A DNA stretch of 64,000 nucleotides. Source: Planctomycetaceae bacterium (GTDB taxonomy: Bacteria > Planctomycetota > Planctomycetia > Pirellulales > Lacipirellulaceae). The notes beneath the pieces are model-generated. The model did no database searches. It had not been told where the DNA came from and saw only the letters and a program-made list of their open reading frames with translations. Within the stretch, counting starts at the first letter, position 1. Each line of letters begins with the position of its first letter. The DNA is taken from the NCBI GenBank assembly GCA_002702655.1, contig PABB01000056.1, forward strand, positions 62,001 through 126,000, given 5' to 3'. Positions 1 through 7,908 of the stretch are shown here, one piece after another. Both the position numbers and the translations under genes were made by a program.

Positions 1-2
1 TG

Positions 3-851
3 CAGCTCGACGACGGGCAAATCCGGCAATGCGCCACGCGGCGATTGCTCAAGACGCTCGCCACCGATCAGCGGCATGTCGTCGTGGCCGGCGATCGCGT
101 GTGGGTTCGGCCCGAGGGCGCTGACGAAGGGATTGTCGAACGCGTCGAGCCGCGCCGCGGAGTGCTATCGCGCGACAGCCGCGGACGGCAGCACATCATC
201 GCGGCCAATGTCGATCAGGTTCTCATCGTGGTGAGCGTCGCCGAGCCGGCGCTCAAACCGCACCTGGTGGACCGGTATCTCGTGGCGGCCGAACGGAACG
301 GCGTGACGCCCATCATCTGCCTCAACAAAGTCGACCTGGTCGATCGCGCCGACCTGCAGCCCGTCGTCGGCACGTGGGCTCAGTACGGTTATCGCGTGCT
401 ACAGCTCTCGGCCACGCGGGAGTGGGGCGTCGATGCCCTGCGCGAGCTCTTGGCGGGCCGCGAAACGGCCGTCAGCGGGCAAAGCGGCGTGGGTAAGAGC
501 AGCTTGCTCAACGCCCTGGATCCGCAGTTGGGGCTGCGCGTGGGGCACGTCAGCCAGGAAAACCAAAAAGGTCGCCATACGACCACCACCGCGGAACTCA
601 TCCCGCTCTCCTGCGGCGGGTTCGTCGTCGACACGCCGGGCATCCGGCAGTTTCAACTGTGGGACGTTGAGCCCAAGGAATTGGCCGGCTTCTTCCGCGA
701 CCTGCGGCCGTACGTCAGCCACTGCCGGTACCCCAATTGCACCCATGACCACGAAGACGAGTGCGCGGTGAAGGACGCCGTGGCCGACGGCTATCTCGAC
801 CTGCGGCGGTATGAAAGCTACCTGAAGATGCTGGCCAACGAGCCGGCGTGA
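3..851 (+). CDS. rsgA: Ribosome small subunit-dependent GTPase A (5' end outside window)
   Basis: RsgA is a circularly permuted GTPase that helps 30S subunits mature. The reading frame is open from base 3, so the N-terminus lies upstream of the window; the visible part is 282 residues. The G-motifs appear in permuted order: NKVD (G4) comes first, then GQSGVGKSS (G1), then DTPG (G3). The C-terminal zinc module shows the Cys-x5-Cys-x-His-x5-Cys spacing around CRYPNC and HEDEC. The visible N-terminal part (VVAGDRVWVRP) fits the OB-fold. The TTG at 45 should not be taken as the start because similarity to the family continues upstream of it. The gene ends 35 bp from the convergent MscS gene and no terminator hairpin is seen between them. 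The family call is secure. Confidence 0.95.
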   Translation, partial: QLDDGQIRQCATRRLLKTLATDQRHVVVAGDRVWVRPEGADEGIVERVEPRRGVLSRDSRGRQHIIAANVDQVLIVVSVAEPALKPHLVDRYLVAAERNGVTPIICLNKVDLVDRADLQPVVGTWAQYGYRVLQLSATREWGVDALRELLAGRETAVSGQSGVGKSSLLNALDPQLGLRVGHVSQENQKGRHTTTTAELIPLSCGGFVVDTPGIRQFQLWDVEPKELAGFFRDLRPYVSHCRYPNCTHDHEDECAVKDAVADGYLDLRRYESYLKMLANEPA

Positions 852-885
852 GCAGGTGGAGCTGGCGCCCTCTTTTCCCGCCCCG

Positions 886-3330
886 TTACGCAATCTTACG
901 CCCCGGCGGCTTCTCGTCATCATCAGCATCGTCGTTCTCAGCCCAGCGGATTTCCAGCGGGCGCTGAGTCGTCAGGTGCACGTCCCGTTGCGGGAAGGCA
1001 ATCACCAGTCCCGCTTCGCGGAAGTACTGGTCGATGATGAACCGCAGATCGCTTTCGATCCGCCGCCGCTCGGCGAGCGATCGCACGGTGGCGAAGAAGT
1101 GCAGCTCGAACTGCAGGGCGTTATCGCCGAAGCCCACAAACCACACGAACGGCTCCGGTTTGTTGTGAACCAGACCGTGCTCGTCCGCGGCCCGTTTGAG
1201 CCAGCGAGCCACGTCGCGCGTCGGCGACCCGTAGGCCAGCCCCACCTCAATGCAACAACGCACCGTGCGGTCAGACAGCGTCCAGTTAACGACGTTGTTC
1301 TCGAGGAACGCGCTGTTGGGGACGATGATTTCCAGATGCTGCGGGGTGCGCATTCGCGTGCTGCGCATGCCGATCGACTCGACAAGGCCGGTCAGCCCGT
1401 CCACCTCGACCAGGTCGCCGACGCGAATGGGGCGCTCGGCCAACAGGATCAGGCCGCTGATAAAGTTGTTCAGCACGTTCTGACTGCCAAAGCCCAAGCC
1501 GATCGCCGCGGCGCCGCCCAGAAACGTGAACACGGTGAGCGGCACGTTCACGAACCGCAGCGCAGTGAGCGTCGACGCCAGCATCAACGCGTAGAACCCC
1601 AGGGACTCCAAGGCCGCGGCGCCGCCCTCGTGGACGCCCAGCCGCGGCAGCAAGCGATGTCCTAGCCAGTGAGCGATCCGCTTCGACAGCAAGTAGCCGA
1701 ACGCCAGCAGCAGCACTCCCAACACGACGGTACTGACGCGAATCGATTGGCCTTCGGAATGCAGCAGCTCGTAACTCCAGACGTTCGCGACCCAACGCCA
1801 TGCCTCCGCGAGCCACTCACTGGGCGAGAACGAACTGGTGCGAGCGGTGATCTCGTCGCGCAGCTTGTCGTTGAGTCGGGCAATCTCGTCGAGCCGCAGA
1901 ATGTGCTCGTTCACCGCGTCGAGCTGCTCGCGGAGCGAGGCCCGTAGCGCCCGCCGCCACCGCTCAGTCGCCTCGTCCGCGTCGGCGTCGTCGGGCCGCG
2001 GCAGCACGCTCTCTTCGGCCAGCACGCTACGCAGGTCTTGGATCTGGCGGTCCAAAACGGCGCGCCGAGCAGCCAACGTCTCGGCCAGCGCCTCGGCGTC
2101 CTTCTCCCACGACGCCAACTCGTCGACTTCGTACTGCTGCGACGCCACGTTGTAACGCCGCTTCCAAATCTTGCGGGCCTCGGCGATCCAGCCGAGTTGT
2201 TCCTTGGCCAACTCGCCGGCGCGGTTGGCCTGTTCGAAGGACTTCTCGCGGGCTTCGACCTCCGCTTTCACCGCTTCGGATCGCTGGGCTTCGGGACCCG
2301 CGTCGCGCAGCGTGTCGGACCACTGGCTGCGCAGCACGGCGGCGTTGAGATCCAGAGTCTGGATCCGCAGCGTCAGATTGCGCTCGCGTTCGGCGAGCGC
2401 CGCCATGCGGTCGGCCAGATCGCCCTCGGAAAACTGCACCCGCGGGCGTTGCGCTTCGTATTCGCGCTTCAGACGCTTGAGCGTCAGTTGGTGGACCTCG
2501 CGCTGCAGCGCTTCGTTGGCCAGATTCAACTTGGCCAACTCGGCGGCCGCGTCGGCCACTTTCACTTCCAACTCGGCGGCCGCCACGTTGGCCGCCAACT
2601 GCGGCTCCTCCGCGGGCGAGGAGTTGGCTGCCAGCAGTTCCTTGTTGCGCCGCAACAGCCTGGCCTTCGCCTCAGCGGCTTCTGCGGCGCGGGAGAGCGC
2701 CTCCTGCGCGGCCTGCTCCGACCCCGCGGCCGCATCGACGCGCTGCTGTTGGATTTCCAACGAGTCGTGCAGCGCGTCCCACTTCAAGAACGAGACGGGC
2801 TGGTCGGCGTCCACCGCGGCCAGCGACGACGATTCGAGCTTGGCCTGTGCCTCCTCCAGCGACTTCTTTAACTCCGCTTGCCGCTCGCGGGCCGTTTCCT
2901 GTTGCGACAGGATCAGGTCGAGTTGCTTCAGTCCTTCGACTTCGCGACTGTCGGTCGGGGCGGGCGCCTCGGCAGCGTCTTCGCTTGCCGCGTCCTGTTG
3001 CTGCATCGCCACGCGCAGGCGGCGGGAGACCTCTTGCCGCTGATCCTCGACGCTCGGCGCGGGGGCGACGCCGGCCGTGGGCGATTCCGCCTCGGCGGGT
3101 GTGGGGCCCGTTGGGCTGGCGAGCAGCGGCCCGTAAGATTGCCCGCGAACCGATGCCGCGGTGAGCAACACGCCGACCGTAACCGCGGCAATCCAAGCGC
3201 GGAAAAATCGACTCCGGGACAAGCAGGGGCAGACGCAGCGCAGCACGGCGGGGCTCGGCAAGTGTCGGCGACGCCTCGCGCCGGCGGCGCGAGGGGCGGC
3301 AACACTACGAGATACCGCCGGGCGGGTCAA
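886..3330 (-). CDS. Large MscS-family mechanosensitive channel with periplasmic coiled coil
   Basis: This is a predicted inner-membrane channel that would open under membrane tension and release solutes. A basic N-terminus and hydrophobic stretch (WIAAVTVGVLLTAAS) look like an export signal. Roughly residues 90-480 are Glu/Ala/Gln-rich and heptad-like, consistent with a long periplasmic coiled coil. Several membrane helices follow at about 535-640. The pore helix shows the Gly/Ala pattern of MscS (FLGGAAAIGLGFGSQN), followed by the beta domain (ERPIRVGDLVEVDG) and a soluble C-terminal domain. The product is 814 residues, in the range of MscK/YbdG-like large channels rather than the ~290-residue MscS. 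No ATG is available near the front: TTG at 3330 gives the longest form, and TTG at 3222 would leave a shorter signal peptide. The start is therefore uncertain. Confidence 0.88.
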   Translation of the reverse strand: MTRPAVSRSVAAPRAAGARRRRHLPSPAVLRCVCPCLSRSRFFRAWIAAVTVGVLLTAASVRGQSYGPLLASPTGPTPAEAESPTAGVAPAPSVEDQRQEVSRRLRVAMQQQDAASEDAAEAPAPTDSREVEGLKQLDLILSQQETARERQAELKKSLEEAQAKLESSSLAAVDADQPVSFLKWDALHDSLEIQQQRVDAAAGSEQAAQEALSRAAEAAEAKARLLRRNKELLAANSSPAEEPQLAANVAAAELEVKVADAAAELAKLNLANEALQREVHQLTLKRLKREYEAQRPRVQFSEGDLADRMAALAERERNLTLRIQTLDLNAAVLRSQWSDTLRDAGPEAQRSEAVKAEVEAREKSFEQANRAGELAKEQLGWIAEARKIWKRRYNVASQQYEVDELASWEKDAEALAETLAARRAVLDRQIQDLRSVLAEESVLPRPDDADADEATERWRRALRASLREQLDAVNEHILRLDEIARLNDKLRDEITARTSSFSPSEWLAEAWRWVANVWSYELLHSEGQSIRVSTVVLGVLLLAFGYLLSKRIAHWLGHRLLPRLGVHEGGAAALESLGFYALMLASTLTALRFVNVPLTVFTFLGGAAAIGLGFGSQNVLNNFISGLILLAERPIRVGDLVEVDGLTGLVESIGMRSTRMRTPQHLEIIVPNSAFLENNVVNWTLSDRTVRCCIEVGLAYGSPTRDVARWLKRAADEHGLVHNKPEPFVWFVGFGDNALQFELHFFATVRSLAERRRIESDLRFIIDQYFREAGLVIAFPQRDVHLTTQRPLEIRWAENDDADDDEKPPGRKIA

Positions 3331-3375
3331 TCGACGCCCCTGGCTGCTGGCAATGCATGCTCGCGCGAAATCGCG

Positions 3376-4437
3376 TTACAGCGGCGTGAAGTCGTCGCCG
3401 ACCGACAGGCTCGCCGCAAAGTAAGCCAGCAGATCGGCCGCGTGATCGATGTCTTCCAGCGAGATCATCTCCACTGCGCTGTGCATGTACCGGTTGGGGA
3501 TGCTCACCAACCCGGCCGCCACGCCGCCCCGGCTGAGCTGAATCGCGTTGGCGTCGGTGCCGGTTCCCCGGCCCTCGGCCCCCCATTGCACGTCGATCTC
3601 GTTCTTCTCGGCCGCCTGCTTCAGACGTTTCACCACGGCGTGGTTCATGTTGGGGCCGCGGTAGATCACCGGGCCGCCGCCCAGTTTGATGTCGCCCTCC
3701 TGCGTCTTGTCGATCGTGGGGCAGTCGGTGGCATGGGTCACGTCCACCGCCACGCCGACGTGCGGGTCGACGCTGTGAGCCGCGGTGCGGGCGCCGCGCA
3801 GACCGATTTCCTCCTGCACGGTCGCCACCGCGTAGGCCGCGACGTTCAGACCCAGTTTCTTGGCCCGCCGCACGGCTTCAAAGCAGACCCACAGGCCTGT
3901 TTTGTCATCCATGCCGGGCGAGTTGGCAAACCCGTTGCGCATTTCCTGATAGCCAAGCTCCAGCGTCACCGGATCGCCGATCTGCACCGCCTCGGCCGCT
4001 TCGGCCTGGTTCTTGGCGCCGATGTCGAGCCACAGTTCCTTGCTCTTGACCACCTGCTTGCGTTCCGACTCGTCCAGCAGGTGAATCGCCTTGCGGGCGA
4101 TCACCGCTGGGATTGGGCCGTTGTCCGTGTGGATCGTCATCCGCTGGCCGATCAACTGCTGCGGGTCCCAGCCGCCGATCGTGTTGGTGTAGATGAAACC
4201 CTCCTCGCTGATGTACGTGACCAGCAGGCCGATCTGGTCGGCGTGGCCGGCGAACATCACCCGCAGCTCGGCGTCGGGATTGACGCACGCGATCACGTTG
4301 CCGTGCAGGTCCGTGCGGACGTCGTCGGCGAACTTTTCGGCGTAGTCGCGCACCAGCCGCTGGACCGGCTCTTCGTATCCGGACGGGCTGGGCGTTTCGA
4401 GGATCGCTTGAAAGAACTTCTTGGCAGATGGTTCCAT
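3376..4437 (-). CDS. M42 family metallo-aminopeptidase
   Basis: This is a cytoplasmic di-zinc peptidase of the M42 (FrvX/glutamyl aminopeptidase-like) family, expected to trim N-terminal residues from peptides as a large oligomer. With the ATG at 4437 the product is 353 residues, the usual size. Expected metal and catalytic residues are visible: His65 and Asp67 in FAGHADQIG, Asp177 in MDDKTG, the Glu209-Glu210 pair in TVQEEIG, Asp232 in VAVDVTH and His319 in NRYMHSAVE. An in-frame ATG at 4455 is also possible. Further upstream the frame is only 7-bp repeat sequence and should not be counted as protein. The VOC gene ends 103 bp upstream on the same strand. Confidence 0.93.
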   Translation of the reverse strand: MEPSAKKFFQAILETPSPSGYEEPVQRLVRDYAEKFADDVRTDLHGNVIACVNPDAELRVMFAGHADQIGLLVTYISEEGFIYTNTIGGWDPQQLIGQRMTIHTDNGPIPAVIARKAIHLLDESERKQVVKSKELWLDIGAKNQAEAAEAVQIGDPVTLELGYQEMRNGFANSPGMDDKTGLWVCFEAVRRAKKLGLNVAAYAVATVQEEIGLRGARTAAHSVDPHVGVAVDVTHATDCPTIDKTQEGDIKLGGGPVIYRGPNMNHAVVKRLKQAAEKNEIDVQWGAEGRGTGTDANAIQLSRGGVAAGLVSIPNRYMHSAVEMISLEDIDHAADLLAYFAASLSVGDDFTPL

Positions 4438-4443
4438 GTGGCG

Positions 4444-4510
4444 GTTGTCCGTCATCCGTGGTTGGGTGTTGGTAGTGTTGAGTGTGCAGTGGGCGGTCGG
4501 CAGTTGGCTG
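4444..4510. repeat. 7-bp-periodic array between the VOC and M42 genes
   Basis: Nearly the whole 103-bp gap is built of heptamers that each begin with GT. Two units (GTTGTCC, GTCATCC) at 4444-4457 are followed, after a 3-nt slip, by seven continuous units from 4461 to 4509 (GTTGGGT, GTTGGTA, GTGTTGA, GTGTGCA, GTGGGCG, GTCGGCA, GTTGGCT). The periodicity is read directly. Origin and function are unknown. Confidence 0.75.
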
Positions 4511-4540
4511 GACGATCTGTGGGACGGCTCTGCCCACGGC

Positions 4541-4966
4541 CTACTGCCTACTTTCCGCAAGCATCTCGTCGGGCGCGGGCCACTCGCCCAATTCGATCAC
4601 GTTGCCGTCGGGGTCGCGAAAAAAAACTTGTCGGTAGCCGTAGTCGGGCAGCACGCGCTCGACGAACTCGATGCCGTGCTCGCGCAGTTGCTGGATGCTG
4701 CGGTCGTAATCGGGGGTTTGCAGCGCCAGGTGGCGGTTGCGGGTTTCAATCGGCCCCGACGGCGGTTGATGGCCGTCGACCTCGATCAAGTGAATCATCA
4801 CGCCGCACTCGGGCCGCCACAGCCAACTGCCGCGGAACGAAAACGCGGGTCGCGGCGTTTCGGCGAAACCCAGCACCTCCGCGTAGAACCGCGCGCCCAC
4901 GACCGGGTCAGCCGTGGGCAACGCCACGTGATTCAGCGGACCAGGAGCAAGCGGGGCAGGGGGCAC
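4541..4966 (-). CDS. VOC superfamily (glyoxalase/dioxygenase-like) protein
   Basis: This 141-residue protein has the paired beta-alpha-beta-beta-beta layout of vicinal oxygen chelate proteins. It opens with LNHVALPTADP, where the His is the usual first metal ligand. The middle has HLALQTPDYDRS and the end has FRDPDGNVIELGEW, which supplies the usual C-terminal Glu ligand. Family members include glyoxalase I, dioxygenases and fosfomycin-type resistance enzymes; nothing here picks a substrate. It lies upstream of the M42 peptidase on the same strand and the two may be co-transcribed. The family call is secure and the reaction unknown. Confidence 0.85.
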   Translation of the reverse strand: MPPAPLAPGPLNHVALPTADPVVGARFYAEVLGFAETPRPAFSFRGSWLWRPECGVMIHLIEVDGHQPPSGPIETRNRHLALQTPDYDRSIQQLREHGIEFVERVLPDYGYRQVFFRDPDGNVIELGEWPAPDEMLAESRQ

Positions 4967-4980
4967 GTCTGCGATGCCGA

Positions 4981-5001
4981 ATGGGGATTGGGAAATGGGG
5001 A
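4981..5001. repeat. Three-unit heptamer array upstream of the VOC gene
   Basis: ATGGGGA, TTGGGAA and ATGGGGA follow one another without a gap, 15 bp upstream of the VOC start codon. The period is the same as at 4444-4510 but the unit differs. The rest of the 271-bp gap up to 5237 shows no gene. Confidence 0.6.
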
Positions 5002-5237
5002 TTTACCGTGGCGTGTCGCGCTTAGCGGCGTCGGCCACGACGCCCGCGACCATCGGCGCCGTGCAATTTGCATGCATCAACGCCAGCAGGCGACGCGGCG
5101 GCCCCAATTCTACCGATTTTATGCATTCTCGCGACCCGCTCGGCCGATGAACCCCATACGGCCGGCCCCACTTTGGCAAGCGGGCCGCTGCGCGCCGGCC
5201 GATCGGCTGCCGGCGCATCGCGAGGGGGGAGAATCAG

Positions 5238-5765
5238 ATGATTGCGCATCGAATCGTGGCCACGCTGGCCATGGCACTGTTAGCGAGCAGCGTCGGCTGC
5301 CAGTCGATCCGCAAGGGCGACTGCTGCGATGACTCCTGCGACCGCGGGCGCAAATTCGCGTTCATGAAATACGAAGCCTGCTGCGAGCATTGCGGCGGCG
5401 GATTTGGTTGCGGCGGCAGTGGCTGCAACGACGCCTGCGGCAGCGGCTGTTGCGAAGACGCCTGCTGCGACGATTGCTCCGACACGTGCTGCGACGGTTC
5501 GTGCGATGCGTGCGCCGGCGGCGACTGCGGTCGTTGCATTGGCGACGGCTGCGGCTGCCAGTGCCGCCACAAGACCGGCTGGTTCCGCCGCGCGTGCAAG
5601 AAATGCGGCCTCGGCTGCGCCGGCTGCGGCGAGTTCTACTGGAGCGAGTGGCACAACGAACCGCCCGCCTGCTGCGAGCCGTGCGATTGCCACGGCAACT
5701 ACACGGGCCCCGGCCAGGCAGGTTACTACCGGGCGCCGTACCGCGTGCCCGACCTCGCGATGTAG
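5238..5765 (+). CDS. Cysteine-rich putative lipoprotein of unknown function
   Basis: The product has 175 residues, 32 of them Cys (about 18%), mostly as CC, CxxC and CxC within residues 21-150. The N-terminus (IVATLAMALLASSVGC) is a short hydrophobic signal ending in a lipobox-like Gly-Cys, so Cys21 may carry lipid and anchor the protein outside the cytoplasm. The Cys-rich core alternates with Gly, Asp and Ser and looks like metallothionein or a disulphide-rich surface protein. The tail (YRAPYRVPDLAM) is Pro/Tyr-rich with almost no Cys. The start is supported by a purine-rich site (GGGGGGAGAA) just ahead of the ATG. No known family is recognised; metal binding, a disulphide scaffold or a surface coat are all possible. 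Confidence 0.8.
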   Translation: MIAHRIVATLAMALLASSVGCQSIRKGDCCDDSCDRGRKFAFMKYEACCEHCGGGFGCGGSGCNDACGSGCCEDACCDDCSDTCCDGSCDACAGGDCGRCIGDGCGCQCRHKTGWFRRACKKCGLGCAGCGEFYWSEWHNEPPACCEPCDCHGNYTGPGQAGYYRAPYRVPDLAM

Positions 5766-5853
5766 GCTGCCCCGGCACGGCGCCCTCCTACGCCGAAGTC
5801 CGCGGCGCCAGGAAGGCGACTCCGACAGGGCGTCGCACGCCAGCCCGTGCCGT

Positions 5854-6432
5854 CTAGGCAACAGCCGGCAGATACTTGTCGATAAGCGTCTGCGCTGCGC
5901 GACGGGCGATCGCGCACGTGTCGCGGTCGGGCGACACCTGCCGCGTGATCAGAGCCCCTTCGATCAGCAGGTCGACTTCCTGCGCGAATGCCACCGGGTC
6001 GGACGCGCCGGCGCGGCGGGCGAGATCGACCAGCAACTGCACGCCGTCGGCCTTCGCTTTGAGTGCGGACTGATGAGCCGGGTGGTGCGGTTGGGGGAAA
6101 TTGACCGCCGCGTTGATATACATGCAGCCGCGGTACTCGGGCGAGTTGATGATCTCGTCCATCACGTCAAACATCGCCAGAATCTGTCCCCGCGGATCGG
6201 GGCCGGCGGCCCGTTGGATGCGATCGCGGATCTCGCCGCTCCACCAGCGATGATGCATGTCGATCACCGCCACGATCAAGTCGTCCTTGCTCTCGAAGTG
6301 GTTGTAGAAGGTTTGCTTCGAGCAGCCCACTTCGCTGAGCAGGCGGTCCAGGCCGACCGAGAGAAAGCCCTCCCGGTAAAACACCTCGTGCCCGGCCTCG
6401 ATCAGTTTGTCGCGCGTGGTCAACGATGGCAT
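5854..6432 (-). CDS. TetR-family transcriptional regulator
   Basis: This is a one-component repressor of the TetR type, 192 residues from the ATG at 6432. The helix-turn-helix is plain in residues about 20-50 (FLSVGLDRLLSEVGCSKQTF, then YNHFESKDDLI). The C-terminal part is an all-helical ligand and dimer domain. An in-frame start at 6498 would add 22 residues unlike the family (QPQRRQHRVW) and was not used. The gene is divergent from a methyltransferase gene starting at 6635, so the likely targets are the shared 202-bp gap, its own promoter and the methyltransferase promoter. The ligand is unknown. Confidence 0.9.
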   Translation of the reverse strand: MPSLTTRDKLIEAGHEVFYREGFLSVGLDRLLSEVGCSKQTFYNHFESKDDLIVAVIDMHHRWWSGEIRDRIQRAAGPDPRGQILAMFDVMDEIINSPEYRGCMYINAAVNFPQPHHPAHQSALKAKADGVQLLVDLARRAGASDPVAFAQEVDLLIEGALITRQVSPDRDTCAIARRAAQTLIDKYLPAVA

Positions 6433-6509
6433 GGGGTCAGATCCACGTGAAGATTGCCAAACTCGGTGCTGGCGCCGCTGGGGTTGACCAACAGTCAAGT
6501 GAACTGGAC

Positions 6510-6524
6510 CTCAAGTCAATTGAG
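6510..6524. promoter_or_regulatory. Candidate operator in the TetR/methyltransferase gap
   Basis: CTCAA-N5-TTGAG is a perfect inverted repeat with an 8-bp palindrome TCAATTGA inside the same stretch, close to the middle of the divergent gap. A TTGACC hexamer lies at 6484-6489. Size and place suit a TetR dimer site, but this is inference from position only. Confidence 0.35.
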
Positions 6525-6634
6525 ACGGGCCGGCGCGCCGCGTAAAGTTGCCACGTCGCAACGCCGCGGCGCAGCGAGCGACTCGCGCCCGCTGCATTCT
6601 ACCGAGAAAAGGCAACGATCCCCAGGATTTCCCC

Positions 6635-7744
6635 ATGTCGACTTCCCCCTCTGCCGTGCTGGAGCCCCGCGCCGCCGCCCCGTTCGACGCGGACCGTCAT
6701 GAGGCATTCAGCCTGCGCGTCACCAACATGCTCAACGAGGCGTCGCTCACGTTCATGCTGAGCCTGGGCCACCGCTCCGGGCTGCTCGACGGATTGCGGC
6801 GCCTCGACCGACCGGCCACTTCGCACGAGATCGCCGACGAGACCGGCCTCAACGAGCGGTACGTCCGCGAATGGCTGGGAGCGATGACCACCGGCCGCGT
6901 GATCGACTACGACCCGCATTCGCGCTGCTACCGTCTGCCGCCGGAGCACGCCGCATGGCTGACCCGCGCGGCAACGCCCAACAACCTGGCCGGCCTGATG
7001 CAGTTCATGGCCCTGTTCGGCAAGGTCGAAGATCGGGTCCTGGATTGCTTTCACAACGGCGGGGGCGTGCCCTACGAACAGTTTGACCGCTTCCATGAAG
7101 TGATGGCCGAAGACTCGCTGCAGACGGTCGTGGCGGCGCTCGACGAACACATCTTGCCGCTGGTCGACGGGCTGCTCGAGTCGCTCGAGCGCGGCGTCGA
7201 GGCGGCCGACGTCGGCTGCGGACGCGGACTGGCGTTGATGCACATGGCCCGGCGGTTTCCCCGGTCGCAGTTCGTAGGTTATGACTTTTGCGCCGACGCC
7301 GTCGCATGGGCCACGGCCGAAGCCCGGCGACGCGCCCTGCCCAATATTCGCTTCGAGGTGCGGGACGCGGCCCGACTCGACGACGACCGGCGGTTCGACG
7401 TCGTCTTTGCGTTCGACGCCATCCACGACCAAGTCGATCCGCACGGCATGCTGGCCGGCATTCACCGCGCACTGACCGACGACGGTCTGCTGCTGGCCCA
7501 GGACATTCGCTCGTCCAGCCACTTGGAGAAGAACCTCGATCACCCGGTCGCGCCGTTTTTGTACACGATCTCCACAATGCACTGCATGACCGTCTCGCTA
7601 GCCAACTGCGGCTGCGGTCTGGGCACGTGCTGGGGCGAGGAACTGGCGCTGCAGATGTTCGCCGAAGCCGGCTTCGCCAACGTCGCGGTGCACACGCTGG
7701 AGCATGACGTGATGAACAACTACTACGTGTGCCGGAAGGCGTGA
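6635..7744 (+). CDS. SAM-dependent methyltransferase with N-terminal winged helix
   Basis: This is a class I methyltransferase of 369 residues. The N-terminal domain (about 20-110) is a winged-helix/dimerisation module (ATSHEIADETGLNERYVREW) as in Rv2258c-like enzymes. The Rossmann domain follows, with motif I in ADVGCGRGLALMHMA and a downstream acidic loop in FEVRDAARLDDDRRFD. The acceptor is not identifiable. ATG 6635 is chosen because AGGA lies 8-11 nt ahead and the extra upstream frame (29 residues) is not family-like. It is divergent from the TetR gene, which suggests repression released by a small molecule, perhaps the enzyme's substrate. Confidence 0.88.
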   Translation: MSTSPSAVLEPRAAAPFDADRHEAFSLRVTNMLNEASLTFMLSLGHRSGLLDGLRRLDRPATSHEIADETGLNERYVREWLGAMTTGRVIDYDPHSRCYRLPPEHAAWLTRAATPNNLAGLMQFMALFGKVEDRVLDCFHNGGGVPYEQFDRFHEVMAEDSLQTVVAALDEHILPLVDGLLESLERGVEAADVGCGRGLALMHMARRFPRSQFVGYDFCADAVAWATAEARRRALPNIRFEVRDAARLDDDRRFDVVFAFDAIHDQVDPHGMLAGIHRALTDDGLLLAQDIRSSSHLEKNLDHPVAPFLYTISTMHCMTVSLANCGCGLGTCWGEELALQMFAEAGFANVAVHTLEHDVMNNYYVCRKA

Positions 7745-7771
7745 GTGCGGGTGATTGCGCGGGATGTTCAC

Positions 7772-7798
7772 CGCGGAGGTCGCGGAGAGCGCAGAGGT
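7772..7798. repeat. 9-bp-periodic array, left copy
   Basis: Three consecutive nonamers (CGCGGAGGT, CGCGGAGAG, CGCAGAGGT) stand 27 bp after the methyltransferase stop. A matching array in the opposite orientation lies at 9301-9327, so the two bracket the beta-propeller gene. Confidence 0.65.
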
Positions 7799-7806
7799 TT
7801 GGGTAG

Positions 7807-7834
7807 CCCAGGTTGGCGTTGGAGCCAACCTGGG
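7807..7834. repeat. Perfect 11-bp hairpin
   Basis: Arms CCCAGGTTGGC and GCCAACCTGGG are perfectly complementary around a 6-nt loop. No T-run follows on either strand, so it is more like a small dispersed repeat than an intrinsic terminator. It lies between the convergent methyltransferase and beta-propeller genes and could still stop transcription both ways. Confidence 0.6.
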
Positions 7835-7908
7835 TCGCGCCAGCGACAAGAGGCGTTGTGGCGAGCCACGCCGCAGAGATTGGCCCAAGAGGTCGGGCCC
7901 GTCAAGCC

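Noticed and set aside
2878-5025. A 715-codon plus-strand frame across MscS, M42 and VOC genes
   Set aside because: It runs antisense to three recognisable genes and shows no protein-like domain pattern.
5773-5852. An inverted repeat CGGCACGG/CCGTGCCG between the lipoprotein and TetR genes
   Set aside because: The arms are 8 bp apart by 64 bp with no T-run; this is too weak to call a terminator in GC-rich DNA.
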